From UBA6059 sp964351595 (GTDB lineage: Bacteria; Bacteroidota; Bacteroidia; Cytophagales; Cyclobacteriaceae), in contig CAYGOT010000020.1 in NCBI GenBank assembly GCA_964351595.1, forward strand, positions 1 through 64,000: a stretch of DNA of 64,000 nucleotides. The letters are read 5' to 3'. The position numbers were made by a program, and so were the translations under genes. How positions within the stretch are numbered: the first letter of the stretch is position 1; the number at the start of each line of letters is the position of its first letter. The notes under the pieces were generated by a model. The model was given only the letters and a program-made list of their open reading frames with translations. It did not search any database and was not told where the DNA came from. Shown piece by piece: positions 54,427 to 63,482 of this stretch.

Positions 54427-54999
54427 GTGGATTATCTGAAGCAATACAAAAGCCTGTTTGATTCCAACATACTACTCTTGTATAAGGGTAAGATTAACTT
54501 CAATATTGTCATGGCTATTATTGAGATACTCGAGACAGGGGTTGAAGAGATAGAGGAAGATAGAGCACTGAAAAGAAAGTTTTACGCTTCTGCCACAGAA
54601 AGCCTTCAAAACATGGTGAATCATATGAAACCAGTTGAAAGCTCCTCTTACGATTTCTTCGAATCTAACTCAGGGATGATCATGGTAGTGGTGCGCGGAA
54701 GGTACTACAAAATAGTCACCGGCAATTATATTAGTAACGAGCACAAGGATAGTCTTTCGAATAAAATTGACTTGATTAATCGCCTCGAACCTGGTCAGCT
54801 TAAAGCACTATATAAGAGAATTCTGTCTGAGACCCACATGGACGATAGTGGCAATGCAGGGTTGGGTTTGGTGGATATGGCACGCAAAACCGGACAGAAG
54901 TTACGGTATAGCATGAGTGCAATTGATGAGCATTACAGTTACTTCAACTTTGAGATCAAAATACCCAAGGAGAGTTCCACGCGGAGGGTTTATGCCTGA
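54427..54999 (+). CDS. SiaB family protein kinase-like protein
   Basis: The 190-residue cytoplasmic protein begins MDYLKQYKSLFDSNILLLYKG and has ESLQNMVNHMKP near residue 58 and GNAGLGLVDMARKTGQKLRYS near 140-160, the ATP-lid region of SiaB-type kinases. In Pseudomonas, SiaB phosphorylates the small regulator SiaC in a switch that controls aggregation. No SiaC or SiaA homologue is visible in the window; the neighbour is a coiled-coil membrane protein. The GTG start is chosen because the family pattern begins within the first ten residues. Confidence 0.78.
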   Translation: MDYLKQYKSLFDSNILLLYKGKINFNIVMAIIEILETGVEEIEEDRALKRKFYASATESLQNMVNHMKPVESSSYDFFESNSGMIMVVVRGRYYKIVTGNYISNEHKDSLSNKIDLINRLEPGQLKALYKRILSETHMDDSGNAGLGLVDMARKTGQKLRYSMSAIDEHYSYFNFEIKIPKESSTRRVYA

Positions 55000-55153
55000 T
55001 ATTTATGTCTCCTTGCTGGTTATGTAAGAGATAAGCTTACCTAACTTCATTTTGTACTAGGGGAATCACTTAAAATCCAAAGAACTATTTAGCTTTCTTG
55101 GAAAAATTCTATTTTGTTCCTTATCTTCAAGGTGTATTAAAGTACAACCAGCT

Positions 55154-55678
55154 ATGAAAGATCTTTTCACCGAAGAAGAGAGAGTACTGTCGGGCTATCG
55201 ACGGAAAATTGAAAACGAGGATATCTACCTCGAGGATGCAGAATCCTTTGCAAGCAACTACAAAGACTTGATTGATCAAACTAGAGTTATCACACGAATC
55301 AGTGATAGACTACAGAAGAAGCTTGATATGGCTAATCAGAAGATTAAGAGCCAGAATCATGAAATAGGTCAAAAAAATGAGCTGCTTGAGAATACGATTA
55401 TTGAACTTACCAGGGCGAAGGTGAGCAAGAAGGCCTCCACCATCTTATTGACATTGGCACTGATCCTGTTCATTTCAGAGCAGTACTTGCTTGAGCCGTT
55501 CATTGAGTCGTACGTTATCATCCCGTACCTTGGAATCGTGCTCAAAGGCCTCATCGCCTTCTCGCTCAAGTTTTTTGAGACCGGAATAGAAAATTACTTT
55601 ATGAAGAAGGAGCAGGGACAAATTTTGAGGAACCGTGGAAAATCACTCAAGACTAAGCTCGCTTACTCTGGGTTCTAG
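55154..55678 (+). CDS. Coiled-coil membrane protein next to the SiaB-like gene
   Basis: The 174-residue protein has an acidic N-terminus, a long coiled coil (about 35-90; TRITRISDRLQKKLD-like sequence and KNELLENTIIELTRAK) and two membrane segments (about 96-115 and 122-142), then a basic tail. The leading KISDR-type helix resembles the signalling linker placed before output domains in Bacteroidota cyclases. I do not recognise a named family. Pairing with SiaB suggests a membrane-bound partner, which is inference. Confidence 0.6.
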   Translation: MKDLFTEEERVLSGYRRKIENEDIYLEDAESFASNYKDLIDQTRVITRISDRLQKKLDMANQKIKSQNHEIGQKNELLENTIIELTRAKVSKKASTILLTLALILFISEQYLLEPFIESYVIIPYLGIVLKGLIAFSLKFFETGIENYFMKKEQGQILRNRGKSLKTKLAYSGF

Positions 55679-55715
55679 AAGCTATAATAATATATCTAAG
55701 AAGATGATTAATGGT

Positions 55716-55746
55716 AAAGCAGACGTTCCCGGAACGTCTGCTTTTT
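55716..55746. terminator. Bidirectional terminator between convergent genes
   Basis: AAAGCAGACGTTCC (55716-55729) and GGAACGTCTGCTTT (55731-55744) form a long stem with T on the plus strand and A/T at the other end, serving the coiled-coil gene and the convergent esterase gene. Confidence 0.8.
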
Positions 55747-56639
55747 TATGTAAAGACGTTATCGATGAATTTGCCAATGCTATTGATCGCCCTTTTTGAT
55801 TCTGGTAAGAGATAAGTGAAGAAATGCCAAACGTGCATGGCGCCTTTCCATTCTTCATAGACCACCTGACTTTCCAGTTGTTTCAATTGTTCTGAAAGCA
55901 CCCGGCTATCATTCAGCAACATATCTTTGGTGCCTACCTGAATCAATGTTTTTGGAAATCCGGAGAGTTGTGCATTGATTGGTGAGATATAGGGCTGATC
56001 AAGAGGGTGCGTATGGGCATACATCTTAGCGCTTGATGTCAACATATCTTCACTTAGTATGACATCCTTTTTTCCAACAGACACAATAGTGGGGCTTTGA
56101 CCAGTCAGGTCTACCCATGGAGCAATTAGTACAGCTGCTCTTGGCAGGGCTAGCTTGTCTTCGAGTAGTTTGGCGATTAGCGCTACCGCCAATCCACCGC
56201 CAGCCGAGTCTCCAGCAATGATCACCTTCTCAGAACTATGTTTTTTGATCAACCATAAATACGCATTGAGTGCATCGTCCAGAGCTGCCGGGAATGGGTG
56301 CTCTGGAGCCAATCTGTAATCTACGGCCATCGCTTCTGCTTTGCCAGCCATACTCAGAGCGCTGACCAGATGTCGGTGGGATTGAAGACTGCCAGCAACA
56401 TAAGCACCTCCGTGCAAGTACATGATGACTCTATCTCTGGGTTGCTCAAAGCTCATCCATTCGACAGGAACGCCGTTGGCAGATAGTCGTTCTATTTTAA
56501 GCCCTTGAGGTAGCCTAAACCGCTTGGCAACATCATTGATAAGCTTTCGTCTGAGTTTGACTGGCTCGCTTGACTTTGATTGCTTGTGCTTGAGTATTCT
56601 CAGGTAGAGGCTTAGTAGGGTATGCTGAAGGCTAGCCAT
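55746..56639 (-). CDS. Alpha/beta hydrolase, hormone-sensitive-lipase-type esterase
   Basis: From ATG 56639 the 297-residue protein has MYLHGGAYVAGS with the oxyanion-hole HGG motif near residue 72 and AGDSAGGGLAVAL with the nucleophilic serine near 142, then GTKDMLLND and a C-terminal His (MHVWHFF). This is the HSL/carboxylesterase family acting on short acyl esters. I rejected the ORF's 31 extra upstream residues, which overlap uppP. It follows uppP with a two-base gap. Confidence 0.87.
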   Translation of the reverse strand: MASLQHTLLSLYLRILKHKQSKSSEPVKLRRKLINDVAKRFRLPQGLKIERLSANGVPVEWMSFEQPRDRVIMYLHGGAYVAGSLQSHRHLVSALSMAGKAEAMAVDYRLAPEHPFPAALDDALNAYLWLIKKHSSEKVIIAGDSAGGGLAVALIAKLLEDKLALPRAAVLIAPWVDLTGQSPTIVSVGKKDVILSEDMLTSSAKMYAHTHPLDQPYISPINAQLSGFPKTLIQVGTKDMLLNDSRVLSEQLKQLESQVVYEEWKGAMHVWHFFTYLLPESKRAINSIGKFIDNVFT

Positions 56640-56641
56640 AG

Positions 56642-57430
56642 TTATGCAAAGATAATGGCGATAATGCCTGCTAAGGCGCAGTATGCAGCGAAATAGATCA
56701 GCTTGCCTTTTCGCACTATCGCCAGCATCCACTTGCAGGCGATATAGCCCGAGATGAAGGCCGATAAAAAGCCGATTGCTAATACTGAGCCCTCAATTGA
56801 ACCAGCGCCTGATGGGAGCTCCAGGTAATCTTTCCACTGCAACAAACTCGCTCCTATTATTGGTATGAGTACCATGAGAAATGAAAATTGCGTCACTTTG
56901 GCTTTGTCGAACCCTAGCAGCAAACCAGTGGCGATGGTGGCACCTGACCTGGATATTCCCGGTAGGATAGCAATGGCCTGAGCAAGCCCCATGATGAATG
57001 CTCCTACATAGTTTACTTCACCGTCATGAGACTTTTTGAAGCTCGAGAAGAGGAGGAGCAATGCCGTAACTATTAACATGGAACCCACCAGCAGAAGGTT
57101 GCCTGTAAAGAATGATTTGATCGTATCCTTGAACAGAAGTCCCACGACCATCACCGGGAGCAGGGAGATGAATATTTTGATGCTGTAGAGCCAGCTCTCA
57201 TTCCATCGGAACTGTAGTACCCCCTTGAAGATGCCGAGTATCTCATTTCGGAAAACGACAATGGTACTGAGCGCCGTAGCGCCATGCACCACTACCGCAA
57301 AGAGTAGATTGTCAGAGTCTTGCACACCAAGCAGGACATTGCCTATCTCCAGATGACCACTACTGCTCACGGGTAGGAACTCCGTAAGGCCTTGTACGAT
57401 ACCAAGAATGAGTGCTTCTAGCCAAGTCAT
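56642..57430 (-). CDS. uppP: Undecaprenyl-diphosphate phosphatase
   Basis: The 262-residue membrane protein has EFLPVSSSGHL near residues 17-27 and PGISRSGATIATGLLLG near 155-171, the two signature motifs of UppP/BacA. It dephosphorylates undecaprenyl diphosphate to recycle the lipid carrier for peptidoglycan and other envelope polymers. Overproduction of this enzyme is known to confer bacitracin resistance. It starts an operon with the esterase gene. Confidence 0.95.
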   Translation of the reverse strand: MTWLEALILGIVQGLTEFLPVSSSGHLEIGNVLLGVQDSDNLLFAVVVHGATALSTIVVFRNEILGIFKGVLQFRWNESWLYSIKIFISLLPVMVVGLLFKDTIKSFFTGNLLLVGSMLIVTALLLLFSSFKKSHDGEVNYVGAFIMGLAQAIAILPGISRSGATIATGLLLGFDKAKVTQFSFLMVLIPIIGASLLQWKDYLELPSGAGSIEGSVLAIGFLSAFISGYIACKWMLAIVRKGKLIYFAAYCALAGIIAIIFA

Positions 57431-57498
57431 GTGATTCGATTTTGGCGAAAATAGTTAATCAGAAATGGCTTGAAGGTAGGTTCTGTGAATTATTCATC

Positions 57499-57825
57499 TC
57501 AGGCGCACTTCACACATTTTTGAGCGTGTGGCATGAGCATTATTCTGCCTATCGGAATAGGCTGCTTGCATCTGATGCAAACTCCAAAATCGGGCTGATC
57601 AATTTTATCCAAAGCAATAATCAGCTTTTTCTTTCTTTCTTCTGCTTGTCTGAGTGACGCATCATTGATGGACTTGTTGTTGATAGCGTCCATGCGGCTG
57701 ATTCTTCCAATAGCATTCTCTGGAGATATCGGTTTTGTCAATTCTCTGAGTGCGGAGATATCTGCCTCCAACTTCAGCAGTTCTTGCTGGATAAGGGCTT
57801 TTATTTCTATTCGGTTTATACTCAT
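57499..57825 (-). CDS. TraR/DksA family zinc-finger protein
   Basis: From ATG 57825 the 108-residue protein has two long helices (about 5-75) forming a coiled coil and a C-terminal zinc finger CIRCKQPIPIGRIMLMPHAQKC, then VKC, with cysteine pairs near 84, 87, 105 and 108. The TraR/DksA group binds the RNA polymerase secondary channel. This copy lacks the usual DxxDxA tip motif in clear form, so it may be a divergent member. Confidence 0.8.
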   Translation of the reverse strand: MSINRIEIKALIQQELLKLEADISALRELTKPISPENAIGRISRMDAINNKSINDASLRQAEERKKKLIIALDKIDQPDFGVCIRCKQPIPIGRIMLMPHAQKCVKCA

Positions 57826-58109
57826 GGTTCCAAGAATTAACAGCAATTTTAGATACTTATGTATAATCTAATGCGTTTAACTCATTCTTGCAATTATTGA
57901 CGTGAGTAGTAACGAATCAAACATTTATCATAAAAATTCATAAAGAATTTATTGATTTGTAATAAATATCGTATTTTCGAGCGTTGGATCATTCCGATGA
58001 TTCTCAACAGTCCATTAACCCAAGAGCCACTTCCTTTTAAGGTCGATCTGCCTTAAGAAAGTCCATAGAATGATATTGAATTTTTGATAATCCTAATTAC
58101 TGAATTACC

Positions 58110-59774
58110 GTGTGCGGAATAGTTGGAGTGTTTGAATTGAAGGTTGAGTCTCAGAAGTTGAGAACGCAGGTGTTGGAGATGTCTAAGAAGATTAGACACA
58201 GAGGTCCGGACTGGTCTGGCATCTATTGTGGTAAGAAGGCTATATTGGCCCATGAGCGACTAGCTATCGTGGATATGCAGTCGGGAAAGCAGCCCCTCTA
58301 TAGTGAGGACGGCAATCTTGTACTGGCTGTCAATGGAGAGATCTACAACCATCAACAGATAAGAAAAGAACTGGGAGGGAAGTATAGTTTTCAGACCAAC
58401 TCTGACTGTGAAGTGATTTTGGCGCTGTATCAGGAGAAGGGTGAAGACTTCATCGAGGACCTTAATGGCATTTTTGCTTTTGCCTTGTACGATATTGAGA
58501 AAGATAAGTATATCATCGGCCGAGATCAGATAGGGGTAATTCCATTGTACAAAGGATGGGATGCATACGGCAATTTTTATATCGGATCAGAGCTCAAGTC
58601 CCTGGAGGGTGTTTGCAATAGGATTGAAGAATTCTTGCCGGGTCATATGCTAAACAGCGCAGATGGCGTAATGCGCAAATGGTACCAGCGTGACTGGATG
58701 AGCTATGAAAGCGTTAAGGATAACCAAACCAACCTGGCAGACCTTCGCAAAGCCCTGGAGGATGCAGTACATCGGCAACTCATGTCAGATGTACCCTATG
58801 GAGTACTACTGAGCGGTGGTTTAGACAGCTCGGTTATTTCAGCTATCGCGAAAAGGTATGCAGCGAAGAGAATAGAATCAGATGACACTACAGATGCCTG
58901 GTGGCCACAGTTACACTCCTTCGCCGTTGGCCTGGAAGGCTCTCCCGATTTAGCGGCCGCACAAAAAGTAGCTGATCACATAGGTACAGTTCATCACGAG
59001 GTGCATTTCACCGTTCAGGAGGGCATGGATGCCATCCGGGATGTCGTCTACCATTTGGAGACCTATGATGTCACGACCATACGCGCTTCAACTCCGATGT
59101 ACCTGCTATCGAGATATATTAAGTCGATGGGAGTGAAGATGGTACTTTCCGGTGAAGGTGCTGATGAGATTTTTGGAGGCTACCTGTACTTCCACAAGGC
59201 GCCCAATGCTCAGGCTTTCCATGAAGAGACCGTGAGGAAAATTAGTAAGCTTCACATGTATGATTGCTTACGCGCCAATAAGTCGTTGGCAGCATGGGGC
59301 GTGGAAGGACGCGTGCCTTTCCTGGATAAGGAATTTATGGATGTGGCCATGCGCCTCAATCCTGCAGATAAAATGACTGGCCCGGGCAAGATGGAGAAGT
59401 GGGTAGTGCGCAAGGCTTTTGAAGACTACCTACCGGAAAGTGTAGCGTGGCGCCAAAAAGAGCAGTTTAGTGATGGCGTAGGCTACAGCTGGATTGATTC
59501 GCTTAAAGATTTTACATCAGCGACCATTTCCGATGAGCAGCTGGCCAATGCGGGTTACCGCTTCCCAATTAACCCGCCACAGTCCAAGGAAGAGTACTAC
59601 TATAGAACCATATTTGCAGAACATTTCCCATCTGATTCTGCGGCTTCATGCGTACCATCGGTACCTTCTGTAGCTTGTAGCACACCAGAGGCACTGGCCT
59701 GGGATGAGTCGTTTAAGAACATGAACGACCCATCAGGCAGGGCTGTGAAGTTAGTACACGAGCAGAGCTACTAG
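58110..59774 (+). CDS. asnB: Asparagine synthetase B (glutamine-hydrolysing)
   Basis: The 554-residue protein starts MCGIVGVFELK; Cys2 is the glutaminase nucleophile and RHRGPDWSGIY, LAIVDMQSGKQPL and VNGEIYNHQ complete the glutaminase domain. LLSGGLDSSVISAI near residue 233 is the PP-loop of the ATP-dependent synthetase domain. It makes asparagine from aspartate, glutamine and ATP. The start codon is GTG (58110). The length equals the E. coli enzyme. Confidence 0.96.
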   Translation: MCGIVGVFELKVESQKLRTQVLEMSKKIRHRGPDWSGIYCGKKAILAHERLAIVDMQSGKQPLYSEDGNLVLAVNGEIYNHQQIRKELGGKYSFQTNSDCEVILALYQEKGEDFIEDLNGIFAFALYDIEKDKYIIGRDQIGVIPLYKGWDAYGNFYIGSELKSLEGVCNRIEEFLPGHMLNSADGVMRKWYQRDWMSYESVKDNQTNLADLRKALEDAVHRQLMSDVPYGVLLSGGLDSSVISAIAKRYAAKRIESDDTTDAWWPQLHSFAVGLEGSPDLAAAQKVADHIGTVHHEVHFTVQEGMDAIRDVVYHLETYDVTTIRASTPMYLLSRYIKSMGVKMVLSGEGADEIFGGYLYFHKAPNAQAFHEETVRKISKLHMYDCLRANKSLAAWGVEGRVPFLDKEFMDVAMRLNPADKMTGPGKMEKWVVRKAFEDYLPESVAWRQKEQFSDGVGYSWIDSLKDFTSATISDEQLANAGYRFPINPPQSKEEYYYRTIFAEHFPSDSAASCVPSVPSVACSTPEALAWDESFKNMNDPSGRAVKLVHEQSY

Positions 59775-59779
59775 CCGCA

Positions 59780-60442
59780 TCATTCTTTCTGCATGGCTTT
59801 CTTGTCCAGCCAGTGAGCGATACCTCCAAAGGCCAGGTAAGTTACTACTGCCACTATGGCTAAGTTAGTTTTGTCTGAAGCTGCAGGAGGTCCATAGACT
59901 TGAGATCCATGAAGTACCAGTAGGAAAACGGCATAGCCGATCATGCCGTATTTTCCAACCTTGTTCGTGGGCTTAACTGCCTGCATGTAGATGTAAAGTC
60001 CTCCAAACAGGAATAGTGCTTCCAGACCAAATGCCAGTTCGCGATAGTTCCAAATACCAAAGCCCAGCTTGGGTGAACTGTCAGACCAAATCGGTAAGTC
60101 GGGAGTATGCACAATTAGATCAACAAACCAATGTGAAGCAATAGCCAGGGCCATGGCAATTCCCGATTTGTGACCCATCTTTAGAAGATTAGCAAATACG
60201 AAATAGCCCAAAAGAGCCCAAAATGCTGTCGCCAGGAGGCTATGTGTATAAGGCATATACTCCAGATCCAGATGATTAGTCGCCGTAAAGCCTTCGACGA
60301 TGTTCATTCGCTCTATACCCATCACCACGAATGGGAAGAAGAGTATGTCCACAAATTGAGCGCCAATGAAGAGCCAACCAAGTGAGATATTCTTGTCATA
60401 CTTCTTTAGGGCGAGTGAAGAAACGTAATGTCCGACGTACAT
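59780..60442 (-). CDS. Multi-pass membrane protein of unknown function, possible membrane-bound hydrolase
   Basis: The 220-residue protein has about six membrane helices and conserved histidines and acids at membrane faces: MYVGHYVSSLALKKY, AQFVDILFFP, YMPYTHSLLATAFW and ASHWFVDLIVHTPDLP. The pattern resembles the YdjM/DUF457 membrane hydrolase group, but the assignment is tentative. It ends five bases from asnB. Confidence 0.6.
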   Translation of the reverse strand: MYVGHYVSSLALKKYDKNISLGWLFIGAQFVDILFFPFVVMGIERMNIVEGFTATNHLDLEYMPYTHSLLATAFWALLGYFVFANLLKMGHKSGIAMALAIASHWFVDLIVHTPDLPIWSDSSPKLGFGIWNYRELAFGLEALFLFGGLYIYMQAVKPTNKVGKYGMIGYAVFLLVLHGSQVYGPPAASDKTNLAIVAVVTYLAFGGIAHWLDKKAMQKE

Positions 60443-60473
60443 GGAGTTGGTAGTTAGTTATTGGTATCTGGTA

Positions 60474-60591
60474 TTAAGTACAAGGTACAGAGTATTAGGC
60501 TTTAGAGCAGCTGTTTCTATGTTAATCGCAAATAGTTGGGTCTAATCCGGTCTATAGCTCTTGGTACTTAATACTCTATACTTTGTATTAA
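60474..60591. repeat. Intergenic inverted repeat
   Basis: The segment 60474-60497 (TTAAGTACAAGGTACAGAG and onward) is close to the reverse complement of 60567-60591 at about 22 of 25 positions, counting one gap. The right arm reaches four bases into the peptidase stop region. Similar TTAGTAC/GTACTTAA tracts are common between genes of Cytophagales, from memory. Confidence 0.55.
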
Positions 60592-62084
60592 TATTTCGCT
60601 GGTCCTTTAGCCTTTGATTTTTCGATAAACTCTCGAATATCTTCATTGGCTTGCTGTAGATCTTCGCGACGTAGATACATCATATGCCCACTGCGGTAGC
60701 CTTTGAAACTAAAGCGGTCTTTCATTTTTCCGCTAGGGTCAATTCTCCACATGGTATATTTCGCATCGAAATACTTGGTAGCGCCATCGTAGTATCCCGA
60801 CTGCACCATGGTATGAAGATAGGGGTTCATCGCCATTGCTTGTCTTAAGTCATTCCCGGTCGTATTATCGTCAGAGTCCCAGGGATGAACAGGGCCAAAC
60901 ATGTTGTATTTTACATCGGTCGGGAAGTTGAGCACATTGCGGTAGTAATAGTTGATCGCGGGAGCAAAGCTGTGCAGCCAGCTTGTAAGTTCTGAATTGA
61001 AGTCTGGTCGACTACCGGCATCAGTTTCATCGATTCCCTTATACCTCGAGTCAAGGCGCCCAATTGTGAAGCCTTCTTCTCTCAGGAGCTCTTTCCAGTA
61101 GTAGTTGGTCGGGACATTAAGGTTGTGTTGCAGGAAGACCTTTTCAGAGATGCCTGAGTACATCGCCATCTTTTTGGCGGTAGCTTGTCGATCGCTTTCC
61201 TCAATAAATCCTCCTTTAGCTAGCTGTGGAAGCAGGTCGTTGAGTGAATAGTCTTCAGCTTCGTCAAGGACTTCCAGCAAGTCCTTTTGCTGAAGTGAAG
61301 CGGGAAGCTTCTTATGATACCAAGCGGCTGCTGTAAAGTAAGGTAGTCGAAGTGCTGTTCCCAAAGGACCGTCTCTTCGACCAGCGCCCATGGCATCTAT
61401 GCCCAGCTCGGTAGGAGAGACCAGAATCACACCGTTGATATACATCCACTGTCGGTTTTGCAGAGCTAGCGCCAACCCTGACACACGCGTGGTACCGTAG
61501 CTCTCACCAATCAGGTACTTGGGGGATTCCCAGCGGTTAATTCGCCCGACAAATGTGTTGATCCATTCCGCCAGGTAGGCAATATCTGCATTGACACCAA
61601 AAAACATTTCACGCTTAGCATCTGGATCCACCATTCTCGAGTAGCCGGTGTTTACCGGGTTTACAAACACGATATCTGCTACATCCAGGATAGAGTGAGG
61701 ATTGTCCTTGACCCCATAGGGTTGAACCGGAAAACCCTCGTCATCTACATTGAGAATCATCGGACCGGTATAGGCGAGATGCATCCATACCGAACCCGAA
61801 CCGGGTCCGCCATTAAAGCTGATAAATAATGGTCGTTCAGCCTTGTTTCTGATGTCTGTTCGCTCATAGTAAGTATAGTTGAGATAGGCTGCAATCGTGC
61901 CTTCATCATCCCATACGGGTTGCGTCCCCGTGGTGGCTTTGTAAGGTATCGACTGTCCCTTGATGCTCACCTGATGGGTGGTGACTACCATGGTGTCAGG
62001 CGGCAGTGTGCGGCCTTGACTATTGGACTGATGGTACCCCAATGTAAAGAGTACGGCTAATAAGTAGAGTTGAAGATTTTTCAT
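60588..62084 (-). CDS. S10 family serine carboxypeptidase
   Basis: The 498-residue exported protein (signal to about residue 22) has LFISFNGGPGSGSVW near residue 83, GESYGTTRVSGLA with the nucleophilic serine at 195 and YRSGHMMYL with the catalytic His near 472, which fits peptidase S10. The C-terminal acid lies in the segment VQSGYYDGATKYFD. It removes C-terminal residues from peptides in the periplasm. It starts directly at the stop of the monooxygenase. Confidence 0.88.
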   Translation of the reverse strand: MKNLQLYLLAVLFTLGYHQSNSQGRTLPPDTMVVTTHQVSIKGQSIPYKATTGTQPVWDDEGTIAAYLNYTYYERTDIRNKAERPLFISFNGGPGSGSVWMHLAYTGPMILNVDDEGFPVQPYGVKDNPHSILDVADIVFVNPVNTGYSRMVDPDAKREMFFGVNADIAYLAEWINTFVGRINRWESPKYLIGESYGTTRVSGLALALQNRQWMYINGVILVSPTELGIDAMGAGRRDGPLGTALRLPYFTAAAWYHKKLPASLQQKDLLEVLDEAEDYSLNDLLPQLAKGGFIEESDRQATAKKMAMYSGISEKVFLQHNLNVPTNYYWKELLREEGFTIGRLDSRYKGIDETDAGSRPDFNSELTSWLHSFAPAINYYYRNVLNFPTDVKYNMFGPVHPWDSDDNTTGNDLRQAMAMNPYLHTMVQSGYYDGATKYFDAKYTMWRIDPSGKMKDRFSFKGYRSGHMMYLRREDLQQANEDIREFIEKSKAKGPAKY

Positions 62085-63392
62085 TTATCCGACTTTCATT
62101 TTTTTCATTTCAGTTTCAATAGCGCCTTTGTAGGGATGAAAATCTACCTGCAAAGTATGCCTGACAGATTTTTTATAGCGTTTCGCCATATGATCTGTAT
62201 CCTTTTGTATCGAATTGCGCATCTGATCTGGTGAGGGCAACTTGCATTGTCCGGTGATCAGTTTGCTGATCCACTTGCTCTGGACTTCCGCCAGTGGCAT
62301 GATAGCGCCTAGCGGCTGAATGAGTCCGAGGAAGAACAGTCCCTGGTGATCAGGATGGATTACTTTTTTGTACAGCCTGATATCGTTCGTTTGCTCCACA
62401 TCAAATGCGCTCATGTGCTTCAGGAATGGAAAACTAACACGATAGCCAGTTGCATAGATAATGATATCAAAATCTTGCTCGGAACCATCCTCAAAGTAGA
62501 CGGTTTTACCTTTAAATTCTTTGATGTTGGGCTTGAAATCCACGAGACCCCTACCGGCAATATTGAGCAGGTCTTGGGAGAGGGTAGGATGCTCGCTGAG
62601 AAGTGGCCGCTTAGGCTTAGGCACCCCATAGTCTTCTTGTCGTCCGCGAGCCAACCATAGGGTAGTGGCGAGGAGCTTCCGCTGGAGCCACAAGGGTAGC
62701 CTGGCCGTGATTGGATTGGCAAGATTATCAAAAGGAATGCTCCAAATCCAGTTGGGCGTGATGTGTGCACCGCTGCGAGTAGAGATCACTACTTTGCCAC
62801 TGTGCAATCTGGCCGCTTCACAGGCTATATCCACAGCAGAATTCCCTATTCCTACGATCAGTACATCCTTATCTTTGACCTGATCGGTTTCCTTATAATG
62901 ATGGGAGTGAAGCACCTCTCCGGTAAACTCACCCGGGAATGGAGGTTCGGGCATTCTAGGATTCCAGTGATGGCCATTCGCAACAACTACATGGCTGTAT
63001 TCTGAGGTTTTGCCGTTACTTAGCCGCACGGCATATCCATCCTCATCCAAGGGAGTGACTTCTTCGACAGCCGTATTGAAAGTAATACTATCCTTGATGT
63101 CAAAGTGATCTACATAGTCTTCGAAATACTTGATGATATGACTATGATGCGGGAACATCGGATAGTCCTCCGGCATGGGATAATCAGAATAGGCCATGAC
63201 CAATCGGTTGGTATTGATGTGAAGTGACCTGTACGCTGAAGACAATCCATTGTCATTGTTGTACCTCCAGTTTCCTCCTATGTCTGAGCCTTTTTCAAAA
63301 CAGTCGTAAGGCACTCCTGCTTCTTTGAGCGTCTTGGCAGCTACGATACCGGAGCTCCCAGCCCCGATGATACATACTTTCTTTTGGGTCAT
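62085..63392 (-). CDS. Flavin-containing monooxygenase
   Basis: From ATG 63392 the 435-residue protein has the FAD motif GAGSSGI near residue 9, the fingerprint FTGEVLHSHHYK near 155 (FxGxxxHxxxY) and the NADPH motif VGIGNSAVDIA near 176. Such enzymes oxygenate N, S or ketone groups of small metabolites. A TTG at 63410 is an alternative start. The stop touches the S10 gene start, so the two form an operon. Confidence 0.9.
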   Translation of the reverse strand: MTQKKVCIIGAGSSGIVAAKTLKEAGVPYDCFEKGSDIGGNWRYNNDNGLSSAYRSLHINTNRLVMAYSDYPMPEDYPMFPHHSHIIKYFEDYVDHFDIKDSITFNTAVEEVTPLDEDGYAVRLSNGKTSEYSHVVVANGHHWNPRMPEPPFPGEFTGEVLHSHHYKETDQVKDKDVLIVGIGNSAVDIACEAARLHSGKVVISTRSGAHITPNWIWSIPFDNLANPITARLPLWLQRKLLATTLWLARGRQEDYGVPKPKRPLLSEHPTLSQDLLNIAGRGLVDFKPNIKEFKGKTVYFEDGSEQDFDIIIYATGYRVSFPFLKHMSAFDVEQTNDIRLYKKVIHPDHQGLFFLGLIQPLGAIMPLAEVQSKWISKLITGQCKLPSPDQMRNSIQKDTDHMAKRYKKSVRHTLQVDFHPYKGAIETEMKKMKVG

Positions 63393-63482
63393 TAATTGAT
63401 GTTTATTCAATCAATCCAGAATATAGTAAGCAACCAGATGAATGGGAAATGAATATTGGAATAGCGGTGGTGAAAGCGGCTT

